Source of the DNA: UBA4877 sp002399345
GTDB taxonomy: Bacteria; Bacillota; Thermoanaerobacteria; Thermoanaerobacterales; UBA4877
Assembly (NCBI GenBank): GCA_036752905.1
Contig: DAIORT010000006.1
Coordinates: 43,208-107,207 of the forward strand
Direction of reading: 5' to 3'
Length of the DNA stretch: 64,000 nt
In this document: piece after piece, positions 53,624-61,774 of the stretch
Layout of the letters: each line of letters opens with the position of its first letter
Position numbering within the stretch: position 1 is the stretch's first letter
The notes under the pieces: model-generated
Databases searched by the model: none
What the model was told of the DNA's origin: nothing
The model's input: the letters and a program-made list of their open reading frames with translations, nothing else
Program-made: the position numbers and the translations under genes

Positions 53624-53662
53624 GCTGACCCTGCATGGTTATAATAGCCATGCAGGATCAGC
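53624..53662 (-). terminator. Terminator of glyA
   Basis: 15-bp stem GCTGATCCTGCATGG with one G-U or mismatch position, 9-nt loop, then TTTTGTTG on the minus strand. Confidence 0.85.
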
Positions 53663-53743
53663 CGGGGATGCAATTACTAAATTAACGCCTGCCGATTCTC
53701 TGTTTCTTATCTATACTTTTTTCACCGGCAAGTAACCCTTAAC

Positions 53744-54982
53744 TCATTCACCTTCATATAACGGGAATCTGCTTGTGATACCTGCCACCCTGTTTTTTAT
53801 CTCATCTATATTATAGTTACCCTTAATCACAGTGGCGATTATATCCGCTATCTCATCCATCTCTCCCGTACCGAAACCCCTGGTGGTCGTAGCCGGGGTT
53901 CCCAGCCTTATACCGCTTGTTGTATTGGGCCCTTTAGGGTCATCGGGAATGGTGTTCTTATTAACCGTTATGTTTATTTCCTCCAGTTTCTTTTCGATAT
54001 CCTTACCGCTCACGTCATTCTTTCTCAAGTCTACAAGCATGAGGTGATTGTCCGTGCCTCCGGATACAAGGTCTATATCCCTCTTTAACAGACCGTCCGC
54101 GAGGGCCTGGGCATTTTCTATAATTCTCCCCTGGTATATCTTAAAGTCGTCGGACAGGGCTTCTTTAAAGCACACCGCTTTTGCTGCAATTATATGCATT
54201 AGCGGGCCGCCTTGGGTCCCTGGAAAAATAGCCTTGTCTATTTTCTTACCAAGCTCCTCCTTGCAGAGTATAGATCCACCCCTTGGCCCTCTCAGTGTCT
54301 TATGAGTGGTGGTTGTCACCACATCGGCATAGGGAACGGGGCTCATGTGGTATCCGGTGGCTACCAGGCCGGCAATATGGGCCATGTCGACCATGAGATA
54401 AGCATCCACACTATCAGCAATTTCTTTTATACGCTTAAAATCTATTTCTCTCGGATATGCACTCGCCCCGGCAACAATCAGTTTAGGCCTGGCCTGGTCG
54501 GCAACCCTTGCCATCTCGTCATAATCAATCCTGCCTGTAGCGGGGCTTACTCCATAAGGCACAAAATTAAAATATTTCCCCGATATGTTAACTGGGCTTC
54601 CATGGGTGAGGTGGCCACCATGGGAAAGATTCATCCCCATCACAGTATCTCCTGGTTTTAAAAGAGCAAAATATACGGCTATATTGGCCTGAGCACCCGA
54701 GTGAGGCTGTACATTGGCATGCTCGGCATTAAAAAGTTTTTTCAATCTTTCCCTCGCCAAATCTTCAATTTCATCCACAAATCTGCAACCACCGTAATAC
54801 CTCTTTCCGGGATAGCCCTCCGCATACTTATTTGTGGGGACCGTACCCATAGCAGCCATAACGGCAGGACTGACAAAATTTTCTGAGGCAATGAGTTCTA
54901 TGGTATTCCTCTGGCGTCCGAGCTCCCTCTTTATACTTGCCGTAACCTCAGGATCAACCTTCTCAATTGTCTTAAGTTCCAT
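53744..54982 (-). CDS. glyA: Serine hydroxymethyltransferase
   Basis: PLP enzyme that interconverts serine and glycine and loads one-carbon units on tetrahydrofolate. The 412 residues carry IELIASENFVSPAVM near residue 28, NKYAEGYPGKRYYGG near 50, the PLP lysine in VTTTTHKTLRGPRGG near 222, and GTPATTTRGFG near 356. I use the ATG at 54982, with AAGGAGA and 9 nt spacing; an ATG three codons earlier touches the site. Confidence 0.97.
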   Translation of the reverse strand: MELKTIEKVDPEVTASIKRELGRQRNTIELIASENFVSPAVMAAMGTVPTNKYAEGYPGKRYYGGCRFVDEIEDLARERLKKLFNAEHANVQPHSGAQANIAVYFALLKPGDTVMGMNLSHGGHLTHGSPVNISGKYFNFVPYGVSPATGRIDYDEMARVADQARPKLIVAGASAYPREIDFKRIKEIADSVDAYLMVDMAHIAGLVATGYHMSPVPYADVVTTTTHKTLRGPRGGSILCKEELGKKIDKAIFPGTQGGPLMHIIAAKAVCFKEALSDDFKIYQGRIIENAQALADGLLKRDIDLVSGGTDNHLMLVDLRKNDVSGKDIEKKLEEINITVNKNTIPDDPKGPNTTSGIRLGTPATTTRGFGTGEMDEIADIIATVIKGNYNIDEIKNRVAGITSRFPLYEGE

Positions 54983-55039
54983 AACAAACATCTCCTTATT
55001 GATAAAATAGTACTAATTCAGCGTATACCTTTATATTCT

Positions 55040-55144
55040 CTATAAACCGCTTATTTCCTTCAATAAACTGACTGTTTCTTCAACCCTTTCTCTCTTTCTC
55101 CCATCAGCCTGACTCTTATTTGATTGAGCTAAGCTCATATCCAT
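55040..55144 (-). CDS. Possible 34-residue small protein
   Basis: In the 265-bp stretch between glyA and modA, a minus-strand frame begins with ATGGATATGAGC and gives a charged peptide (MDMSLAQSNKSQADGRKR, then a predicted helix with VEETVSLLKEISGL). Only a weak AGGTAG precedes it. It could be a real small gene, or part of a decayed gene: a neighbouring frame reads DLINGFLGYVVGLVAVGS before a stop. Confidence 0.25.
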   Translation of the reverse strand: MDMSLAQSNKSQADGRKRERVEETVSLLKEISGL

Positions 55145-55247
55145 TACTACCTACTGCCACAAGCCCAACTACATAACCTAAAAATCCATTTATCAAATCG
55201 ATACTACCATCCAATCTTAATCGCCTAATCGGATTGAATACTGCACT

Positions 55248-56000
55248 TCACAGATCAAAACCATACTTCTCAAATATGGATCTTGCCTTACTGGAATGCA
55301 AAAATTTTGTAAATGCCTGGGCCTCTTTTTTCTCTTCACTACCCTTTACGATAGCAGAAAAATATAAGATCTTTTCATAAGAATCTCCCGGTGCCACATC
55401 AGATATCTTGACTTTATCCGACACCATAGCATCTGTTTTATATACAACTCCCGCACGCGCGCTGCCATCCTCCACATACTTCAATACCTGTTTCACATCC
55501 TTGCCATAAACCATTCTTTCTTTCATATCATCCCAATTCCCAAGATTAGTAAATACCTCTTTAGCATACCTCCCTGCAGCCACACTCTCTGGATCACCTA
55601 TGGCAGTATATCTAATATCTTTGGGAAGCTCTTCAAAATTCACCATCTCTCTTCTCTTGCCCACAATCAGCACCAACCTGTTGCCCGCTACTTCAGAGAT
55701 ACTTTCTTCGTCAATACATCCTTTTTTCTTCAGCGTATCCATCCCCTTGCGGCCGGCCGATATTAAAACATCCTTAGGATCACCCTGTTCTATCTGTTTA
55801 ATAATGTCTCCGGATGACGCATATTTTGCAGTAACATCGGCATTAGTATCCTCATCTGTGAATGCCGTAATAATTTCATCCATTGCATCCTGCATGCTGA
55901 CTGCACACGATATATTTATCTTTTCTTTCTCTTTAGGTGCACATCCAAATACAAAAGCTAAGATCATAAATGTCAATAACAATATTGAAATTTTTTTCAC
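55248..56000 (-). CDS. modA: Molybdate ABC transporter substrate-binding lipoprotein
   Basis: 250 residues. The N-terminus is a lipoprotein signal with a lipobox ending FVFGC (Cys20). The mature part is the ModA fold: ISCAVSMQDAMDEIITAF, YASSGDIIKQIEQGDPKDVLISAG (anion-binding Ser), AIGDPESVAAGRYAKEVF and GSARAGVVYKTDAM. It binds molybdate or tungstate outside the cell. The permease (modB) and ATPase (modC) are missing from the neighbourhood, so it is an orphan here and must work with partners encoded elsewhere, if at all. Confidence 0.88.
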   Translation of the reverse strand: MKKISILLLTFMILAFVFGCAPKEKEKINISCAVSMQDAMDEIITAFTDEDTNADVTAKYASSGDIIKQIEQGDPKDVLISAGRKGMDTLKKKGCIDEESISEVAGNRLVLIVGKRREMVNFEELPKDIRYTAIGDPESVAAGRYAKEVFTNLGNWDDMKERMVYGKDVKQVLKYVEDGSARAGVVYKTDAMVSDKVKISDVAPGDSYEKILYFSAIVKGSEEKKEAQAFTKFLHSSKARSIFEKYGFDL

Positions 56001-56171
56001 AAAAAGGCCCCCTCATGTTAAGCTCGTGAAGTATAGCCCCTTGCCTTAAAGCAACCCAATTCCTTTTCTGTTGCATAACATCATGACCGGCATTTTCTTT
56101 GATATATGCCGCTTAACCACCGATTATGTTCATCATTGCCTCCACCCTGTCGTACCTTGATGAATACACAA

Positions 56172-56813
56172 TTAATAACCCAAATCCTCACCGACAAGCA
56201 CAACATCAAAGTCAGTAAAGTCCGGTTTCCTCTCAATAATTGTTGTTATCTTGCATATGCGATCCGTCGTTTTGCAATCACCACATGTTCCCGTATAATT
56301 ACATGAATTTTTTTTATTAAGTCTTATTGAATTAAGCGGAGCAGCCACATTCCTGACTCTTTTTATCCCGTCTTCTATGTTCTCGGCAATCTTATTCACA
56401 CCTGCTACAACAATAACTTTTTTGGGTCCAAACATCATAGACGCCGCACGATTGCCACACCCATCTATATTGACAAGCACCCCGGATAGAGTAATAGCAT
56501 TGGTACTTGAAAGAAATATATCCGATGTAAGCTGGGCACGCCTTATCTCCAAAGACTCTTCAGGTGTAAGCCCATCCTGCCAATGGTCAAATACCACATT
56601 GCCTCTTGCTTTGAGCTCCTCAATGACTCCAATACTCCTGACTGTAACGGAACCTCCGACTCCAACACTCATATCAGTCGATATCATATCTAATATAGTA
56701 TCCTTTGCCTCCTTGGCAGTTTGTACAAAAACTGCATTAAAACCATGTTCTTTTAAATTTCTTATGGTCTTTTCCGTTCTCACTTTATAATATGAGCCTT
56801 TTACATCACGCAT
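56172..56813 (-). CDS. LUD-domain protein (LutC/YkgG, DUF162-like)
   Basis: 213 residues. The LUD fold is visible with VGVGGSVTVRSIGVIEEL near residue 52, DIFLSSTNAITLSGVLVN near 100, IDGCGNRAASMMFGPKKVIV and a Cys-rich C-terminal SCNYTGTCGDCK. LUD proteins support lactate utilisation complexes (LutABC), but LutA and LutB partners are absent; single LUD genes in anaerobes have no known role. The Cys motif may bind an iron-sulfur cluster. The gap between it and modA (56001-56171) shows no intact gene. Confidence 0.85.
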   Translation of the reverse strand: MRDVKGSYYKVRTEKTIRNLKEHGFNAVFVQTAKEAKDTILDMISTDMSVGVGGSVTVRSIGVIEELKARGNVVFDHWQDGLTPEESLEIRRAQLTSDIFLSSTNAITLSGVLVNIDGCGNRAASMMFGPKKVIVVAGVNKIAENIEDGIKRVRNVAAPLNSIRLNKKNSCNYTGTCGDCKTTDRICKITTIIERKPDFTDFDVVLVGEDLGY

Positions 56814-56924
56814 AGTTACCCCCCCCTTTTTTTCAATATTAATACAGAAGTTAATATATATTTCGACTTAATCCATAAAAATCCTTTTTTATTGGTAAAA
56901 TACCCGATACCATACAAAAAAGAA

Positions 56925-56952
56925 AGCATGAAAATCAAACGATTCTCATGCT
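56925..56952 (-). terminator. Terminator of the MATE gene
   Basis: Stem AGCATGAGAATC/GATTTTCATGCT with one mismatch, then TTCTTTTTTG on the minus strand. Confidence 0.75.
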
Positions 56953-56981
56953 ACCCATCATACCGAGCTATTAGTTTGTTA

Positions 56982-58319
56982 TTACTCTAAAGAAATGCTT
57001 CTCCATTTATCTGTCCTGTATTCTTTATATGAAATAATAAAGTTTGCCAGCCAGCCGACCGGTACCGCCATCCATACCATAGAAATCCCAAAACGCGGTG
57101 CTAATATAACCGCCATACTGACCCTTATGGCCAGGTTAACCAAATTGGCTATGGTAAACATCTTCATATCACCGGCACCGCGGAGAAGACCATCCGTTAC
57201 CATCTTCAGCCCTATAATAACGAAGAACCAACCCATGAATTTCAGGTAAGATGAGCCGGTCTGCAGAGCAAGCTTCGTACCATTATCACCCAGGAAAGAT
57301 AAAACGATGTCTGAATGAAAGAACTCCAGAAGCACACAAATCAAAACAGCAAAGAACGCAATTATACCATTAGCGGCATAATAACCTTTTTGCACACGAT
57401 CATATTTCCCTGCTCCTATATTTTGCGCAACATAAGCAGAAATAGCATTGCCCATAGCCATCATGGGCACAACACAAAAGCTTTCAACACGCATTGCAGC
57501 TGAAAAACCCGCCAGCATCTCCGCTCCGAATTTATTTACAACAGACTGAACAAACAGCATTCCGATCGAAACAGTGGACTGCTGCAAGATAGACGGCAGC
57601 GCAATCTTAGTCATTTCTCTTAATTCAACCGTATCAAACAACTTCGGCTTATCGGATGGAAATGCGGTCATCTCCTTCATAAAAATTACAAAGGAAATAA
57701 CAGCAGAAATTCCCTGCGCAATCAAGGTTGCCCATGCAACACCTGCAACGCCCATATGCAAGGAACGGACCATATATACATCCAGGAAAATATTTAAAAC
57801 CGATGAAAATATTAACAGATATAATGGCGTACGCGATTGACCAATAGAATTGAACATAGCAGAAAGCACATTATACATAAAAAGAAAAGGAAGTCCCAAA
57901 AAATATATCTTTAAATATACTGTTGCCATATCCAAAACGTCACTCGGTGTATTCAGAAGCTGCATTATCCTTCTTCCCGTCAAAAGTCCAAAACCACCTA
58001 ATAATAAACTGAGTATCAAAAAGGAAATCAAAGCAGTACTGACAGATTGCTTCATTTTTTTATAATCCCTGGCGCCAAAATAACGGCTAGTAACAACCGA
58101 GGCCCCGACACCGCCGCCGATTGCAATGCTAATAAACACAGTCGTAAAAGCATAACAGGCACCAACGGCAGCTAAAGCATTTTCACTAACAAACCGACCA
58201 ACCACAATCGAATCAACCATTGTATAAAACTGTTGAAACATGTTACCAATTATCATAGGTAGAGCAAAAACCAGCAGTCCCTTTAATGGATTATCATGTA
58301 TTAAATATTCCTTCTCCAT
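56982..58319 (-). CDS. MATE-family multidrug efflux transporter
   Basis: 445 residues, twelve membrane helices in two halves. Motifs of the DinF/NorM-type group: FALPMIIGNMFQQFYTMVDS near residue 16, VVTSRYFGARDYKKMKQS near 88, ALPSILQQSTVSIGMLFVQ opening the second half and NAISAYVAQNIGAGKYDR. It exports drugs or metabolites with sodium or protons. The ATG at 58319 follows GAGAGGA by 7 nt. It lies downstream of a MarR repressor gene, with a repeat-rich control region between them, and is very likely its target. Confidence 0.9.
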   Translation of the reverse strand: MEKEYLIHDNPLKGLLVFALPMIIGNMFQQFYTMVDSIVVGRFVSENALAAVGACYAFTTVFISIAIGGGVGASVVTSRYFGARDYKKMKQSVSTALISFLILSLLLGGFGLLTGRRIMQLLNTPSDVLDMATVYLKIYFLGLPFLFMYNVLSAMFNSIGQSRTPLYLLIFSSVLNIFLDVYMVRSLHMGVAGVAWATLIAQGISAVISFVIFMKEMTAFPSDKPKLFDTVELREMTKIALPSILQQSTVSIGMLFVQSVVNKFGAEMLAGFSAAMRVESFCVVPMMAMGNAISAYVAQNIGAGKYDRVQKGYYAANGIIAFFAVLICVLLEFFHSDIVLSFLGDNGTKLALQTGSSYLKFMGWFFVIIGLKMVTDGLLRGAGDMKMFTIANLVNLAIRVSMAVILAPRFGISMVWMAVPVGWLANFIISYKEYRTDKWRSISLE

Positions 58320-58366
58320 ATAATTCCTCTCTTCAATATTAAGGCTCAACAATAGCATCAATTAAA

Positions 58367-58414
58367 ATATAGTAACAATAAAATATAGTAACAATAAAAT
58401 ATAGTAACAATAAA
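58367..58414. repeat. Three tandem 16-bp repeats, overlapping promoter array upstream of the MATE gene
   Basis: ATATAGTAACAATAAA occurs three times in perfect tandem, followed by a degenerate fourth copy (58415-58429). Read on the minus strand each copy carries TTGTTAC and TATATT, so the TTGTTA of one copy is 17 bp from the TATATT of the next. Neighbouring copies thus form sigma-A-like promoters. The number of usable promoters depends on the repeat number. Confidence 0.75.
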
Positions 58415-58452
58415 ATACTGTACAATATCAAATACTTATTCGTCATTCACGA

Positions 58453-58469
58453 TGTATACATGCTATACA
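58453..58469. promoter_or_regulatory. MarR operator 2 (TGTATA-N5-TATACA)
   Basis: Palindrome TGTATACATGCTATACA overlapping the last codons of marR and placed upstream of the MATE repeat promoters. The arms are identical to those of the operator in the marR promoter. Confidence 0.75.
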
Positions 58470-58915
58470 TTCATTTTATTTAGCGCCTCCTCAAATTTAC
58501 GTAGAAAACTCAAAAGAAATTGCAACTGATTTGTACTTGCATCAGATAATATCTCGGCAATCATGTCATCATACCCCTCATGCGCACTTTCATGATTGGC
58601 CGAGGCAATTTTACCCTTGGGCGTTAACCTGAGAACAACTTTTTTATTACTATCGGGACTGGCATCTTTGACAACCATTTGCTTACGTTCCAACCGCTTT
58701 GCAGTTTGAGACGCAGCCCCACGGGTTATTTTGAGATGACGGGCGATTCCGGAAATATGCAAATTTGGATTTTCCTCAATACACCGCAGCATATGAATCT
58801 CCGAATGATATAACTGTGTATCGGTACCAAATGTCCGCGCCTTACTGTCATTCTCATAAAATTCGCTAATTGCATCAAGTAAAAGCTTACAGATTTCATC
58901 TATAATTCTTTTCAT
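58463..58915 (-). CDS. MarR-family transcriptional regulator
   Basis: 150 residues with a winged helix-turn-helix: ISGIARHLKITRGAASQTAKR (about residues 54-74) and the wing KQMVVKDASPDSNKKVVLRLTPKG (about 78-101), flanked by dimerisation helices. It should repress its own promoter and the MATE gene and be released by a small ligand, probably a drug-like compound. Evidence is the pair of identical palindromes described here. No standard ribosome-binding site was found near the ATG; an A-rich leader of about 5 nt precedes it after the promoter, so translation may use an almost leaderless message. Confidence 0.9.
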   Translation of the reverse strand: MKRIIDEICKLLLDAISEFYENDSKARTFGTDTQLYHSEIHMLRCIEENPNLHISGIARHLKITRGAASQTAKRLERKQMVVKDASPDSNKKVVLRLTPKGKIASANHESAHEGYDDMIAEILSDASTNQLQFLLSFLRKFEEALNKMNV

Positions 58916-58921
58916 ACAAAT

Positions 58922-58950
58922 ATTGTATAGCTAATATACATAGATGTCAA
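58922..58950 (-). promoter_or_regulatory. marR promoter with MarR operator 1
   Basis: Minus strand TTGACA (58945-58950), 17 bp, TACAAT (58922-58927). The palindrome TGTATA-N5-TATACA (58924-58940) fills the spacer and overlaps the -10, a textbook place for autorepression. Confidence 0.85.
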
Positions 58951-58961
58951 TAAAAAATCGT

Positions 58962-58998
58962 GGATGTGTCGGAGCCGTACACGAGCTTAAGCACATCC
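58962..58998 (-). terminator. Terminator of the HyuA-like operon
   Basis: Outer stem GGATGTG/CACATCC with a long loop, then ACGATTTTTTATTG on the minus strand. It lies about 95 bp after the operon and directly before the marR promoter. Confidence 0.65.
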
Positions 58999-59092
58999 GC
59001 ATTAAGTTTACAGCCTTTATTTAACATTTCTTACTCTGAATTGGCCTCTGCATACTCAATCCCGCTTTTTATGACGAGCTAACATACCATTA

Positions 59093-60649
59093 TCATTTAC
59101 TAGCATCACCAACTACTTTGATTTTCACCTTGGTTGTATCACCTGGTGCATATGATAACGGAGTTTCAGAAATCTCAACAACTTGTATAGTATCCGAAAG
59201 AGCACCCGCGCTTACAGCGTGATTAGTTGCCAGCTTAGTAGCATCGGCCAATGCCTCTTGTCTAGGGACATCAACATATGGATAGATTTTCTCAAATTCA
59301 CCACCAATTTGTGCTATTGTGGCACCAATTGCATTGGCTACCCCGCCATACTCATTAGTATAAACTTCAGAAACACCAATTAATTCCTTTGGCGAAATGA
59401 TAGATCCACCGCCAACTAAAATCAGATTTACATTCTCAGAACTGGTTTTCATCAGATCGATTCCATCTTCTATGATTTTTTTAATAGCAGCTAAAGCTTG
59501 CCGTGCATCAGTTTCAGAAATATCTGCCACCAATTTTGGATCACCCAGTTTCGTTAAACCCAATTTAACGACAATATCTGTCGCAGTAACTACATCTCCG
59601 CCAAAAATCTTAGCTTTCTCAGTAATCGCATAACCAACACTATCCGGGCCAACTGTAACTGTCCCATCGGAGGCTTTATGTACAATACTACCACCGCCTA
59701 ATCCAATAGACAAAATATCAGGCATTCTAAAATTAGTCTCGACGCCACCAACGATCACGGACTTAGACGATTCACGTGGAAACCCGTTAACTAACGCACC
59801 AATGTCAGAAGTAGTTCCTCCAATATCTAAAACTAACGCATTTTTCTTACCTGAAAGATAAGCTGCTCCCCGGATACTATTTGTTGGGCCGCTTCCAATT
59901 GTCAATATAGGATATTTTTCTGCATAATCTAATGCCATTAGGGTACCATTATTTTGGCATAAATACTGTTTAGCCGCAGTGATTTTTTCTGCTCGTAGAG
60001 CTTTTGAAAATCCGTCCGTTACTTTTCTTATTACTTTAAACAACGCAGTATTTAATATCGTAGCATTTTCTCTGCCAATTAGACCTACTGAGCCAATATC
60101 AGCTGATTTTGAGGTTGGAAAATCCTCTCCCAAAACTTCATGTATAAGTCCTATCGTGCGCTCTTCTTGATCATCATTTATTGAAGAAAAAACAGCAACT
60201 ACAGCAACGCCGTCAACCTTGCCTTTCCAATTTTTTAAAACCTCACGGATCTCCCCTTCATCAAACTTAGATAATGGATCTCCATTAAATTCATAGCCGC
60301 CATGAACCAGAGAGTATGTGCCGGACAAAGTCTCAACGACATCCTCAGGCCATTCAGTATATGGAATGATTGATGCAGTGGCAGGGTAACCAATCCTAAG
60401 CACACCTACTTTTCCTAAACTCTTTCTTTCAACGATTGCATTCGTAGCTTGGGTGGTCCCCAACATGGCCTGATCAATTTTATTAGGCTCGACCTTGCTG
60501 TTTTGAATAACTGTATGAATAGCATTACTGATCCCACTTTGAATATCTTTAGTAGTATGAGTTTTAGCGTAGGAAACTACTTCCTGCTTTTCATTTAAAA
60601 TAACTGCATCTGTGTTCGTCCCACCAACATCTATACCTAATTTATACAT
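59093..60649 (-). CDS. Hydantoinase/oxoprolinase family protein (HyuA-like)
   Basis: 518 residues of the ASKHA ATPase type: GIDVGGTNTDAVILNE at the start (phosphate loop), TTQATNAIVERKS near residue 68, and DIGGTTSDIGAL (second phosphate motif) near 277. Relatives (HyuA, AcxA, 5-oxoprolinase) use ATP to open cyclic amides or phosphorylate a substrate and normally pair with a HyuB subunit. None is present; the partner here seems to be the DUF917 protein encoded 3 bp upstream. Ile codons are mostly ATT/ATC near the start, whereas neighbouring genes favour ATA more, a hint of transfer. Substrate unknown. Confidence 0.88.
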   Translation of the reverse strand: MYKLGIDVGGTNTDAVILNEKQEVVSYAKTHTTKDIQSGISNAIHTVIQNSKVEPNKIDQAMLGTTQATNAIVERKSLGKVGVLRIGYPATASIIPYTEWPEDVVETLSGTYSLVHGGYEFNGDPLSKFDEGEIREVLKNWKGKVDGVAVVAVFSSINDDQEERTIGLIHEVLGEDFPTSKSADIGSVGLIGRENATILNTALFKVIRKVTDGFSKALRAEKITAAKQYLCQNNGTLMALDYAEKYPILTIGSGPTNSIRGAAYLSGKKNALVLDIGGTTSDIGALVNGFPRESSKSVIVGGVETNFRMPDILSIGLGGGSIVHKASDGTVTVGPDSVGYAITEKAKIFGGDVVTATDIVVKLGLTKLGDPKLVADISETDARQALAAIKKIIEDGIDLMKTSSENVNLILVGGGSIISPKELIGVSEVYTNEYGGVANAIGATIAQIGGEFEKIYPYVDVPRQEALADATKLATNHAVSAGALSDTIQVVEISETPLSYAPGDTTKVKIKVVGDASK

Positions 60650-60652
60650 TGA

Positions 60653-61771
60653 TTATTGCACCTCTCCTTTCTTCCCCTGATAATCAGCATATCTTTCTTC
60701 GATTGGAATATAGTCCACATCATATTTAAAATAACGTGGCCCTACTAATTTGATACCTGCAGGTGTACGCCATTTCTCATTTGCCGGCAAACCAATCACA
60801 TGTACTCTTTTACCATAGCGTGCCTCTTCGTTAGTAACAGGTTGCAAAGTATCTGTGTCGATCATCATGATCAAATCAGGTGCTGTTGCGAGCACTTGAT
60901 CATTAACCCTCATAATAATATTTTCATTTTGAAATGAGATTTTTCCCTCTAAACCATCGTCTTCATCCAAGCCTTGAATTGTAGTCGTACCATAATTAAA
61001 ACCGCCTTCAGTCACATGCGAAATGTCAACTATTTTACCGCTCATTAATCTAAATCCATTAGTATATTCCAGTAATTTGTTTAAGGCTTCTTTTGTGGAT
61101 TTAAAGTCTTTTGCATGTTGTATAAGCTTACCTATATTCTGGCAAAAGGTAATGATATTAACAACCCCTGCTTCTCTTAATTCTTTAGCAGTCATTGCAT
61201 CACTCGCACTGGTGGAAGAGGCTCCCATTTGAACGGTAATATTTCGTCCAATTTTCTCAGCCCAGACTGAATCAACTGTATTAACTAAACTTGTATTACC
61301 TCGTTCATCTGTCAAAACCATTGGAGTTACCTGATGACCAGCCAGAACAAATGTTGACATTTGTAATTCTGGGAAAGCACGTCCCATCCCGTCAACATCT
61401 AAGACCGGTAAATTCATTTTAGCTGCTGCAACGATCGGCATCATAGAATTAATCCCACCCGCTTCAACTGGAAATGTCCCATAAATTTTCTTACCACAAT
61501 ATTTCTCAAACATCTCAAATGAACGTTCAAATTCAGAGCCATTGGGGAACTTTTCCATTGATACTGCCGGTGCACCGATCATCGATGCTGAAACAAAAAA
61601 TGCATCATCCGCAGCTTCACTAGGTGACATTAATGTCACTGGGCCATGCTCTTTAACGGCAGATATCGCCATCATCTTTCCAATATAAGGATTCCCTCCA
61701 CCGCCGGATCCTAGTAATGCTGCTCCAGTTGCGATTTGTTTAATCTCCTCAACACCTATTTGACGACTCAT
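60653..61771 (-). CDS. DUF917 family protein
   Basis: 372 residues. DUF917 proteins are encoded next to hydantoinase-like genes and are suspected metal-dependent enzymes or subunits. Typical stretches are ALLGSGGGGNPYIGK near residue 18, FPVEAGGINSMMPIV near 100, LDVDGMGRAFPELQM near 125 and, at the C-terminal half, DLIMMIDTDTLQPVTN. AAGGAGG lies before the ATG. The gene stands between the permease and the HyuA-like gene with 3-bp gaps on both sides, so the three form one operon and probably one pathway. Confidence 0.87.
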   Translation of the reverse strand: MSRQIGVEEIKQIATGAALLGSGGGGNPYIGKMMAISAVKEHGPVTLMSPSEAADDAFFVSASMIGAPAVSMEKFPNGSEFERSFEMFEKYCGKKIYGTFPVEAGGINSMMPIVAAAKMNLPVLDVDGMGRAFPELQMSTFVLAGHQVTPMVLTDERGNTSLVNTVDSVWAEKIGRNITVQMGASSTSASDAMTAKELREAGVVNIITFCQNIGKLIQHAKDFKSTKEALNKLLEYTNGFRLMSGKIVDISHVTEGGFNYGTTTIQGLDEDDGLEGKISFQNENIIMRVNDQVLATAPDLIMMIDTDTLQPVTNEEARYGKRVHVIGLPANEKWRTPAGIKLVGPRYFKYDVDYIPIEERYADYQGKKGEVQ

Positions 61772-61774
61772 AAT

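Noticed and set aside
58367..58429. Possible CRISPR array (short regular repeats)
   Set aside because: Units are tandem without spacers, only 16 bp, not palindromic, and no cas gene is near.
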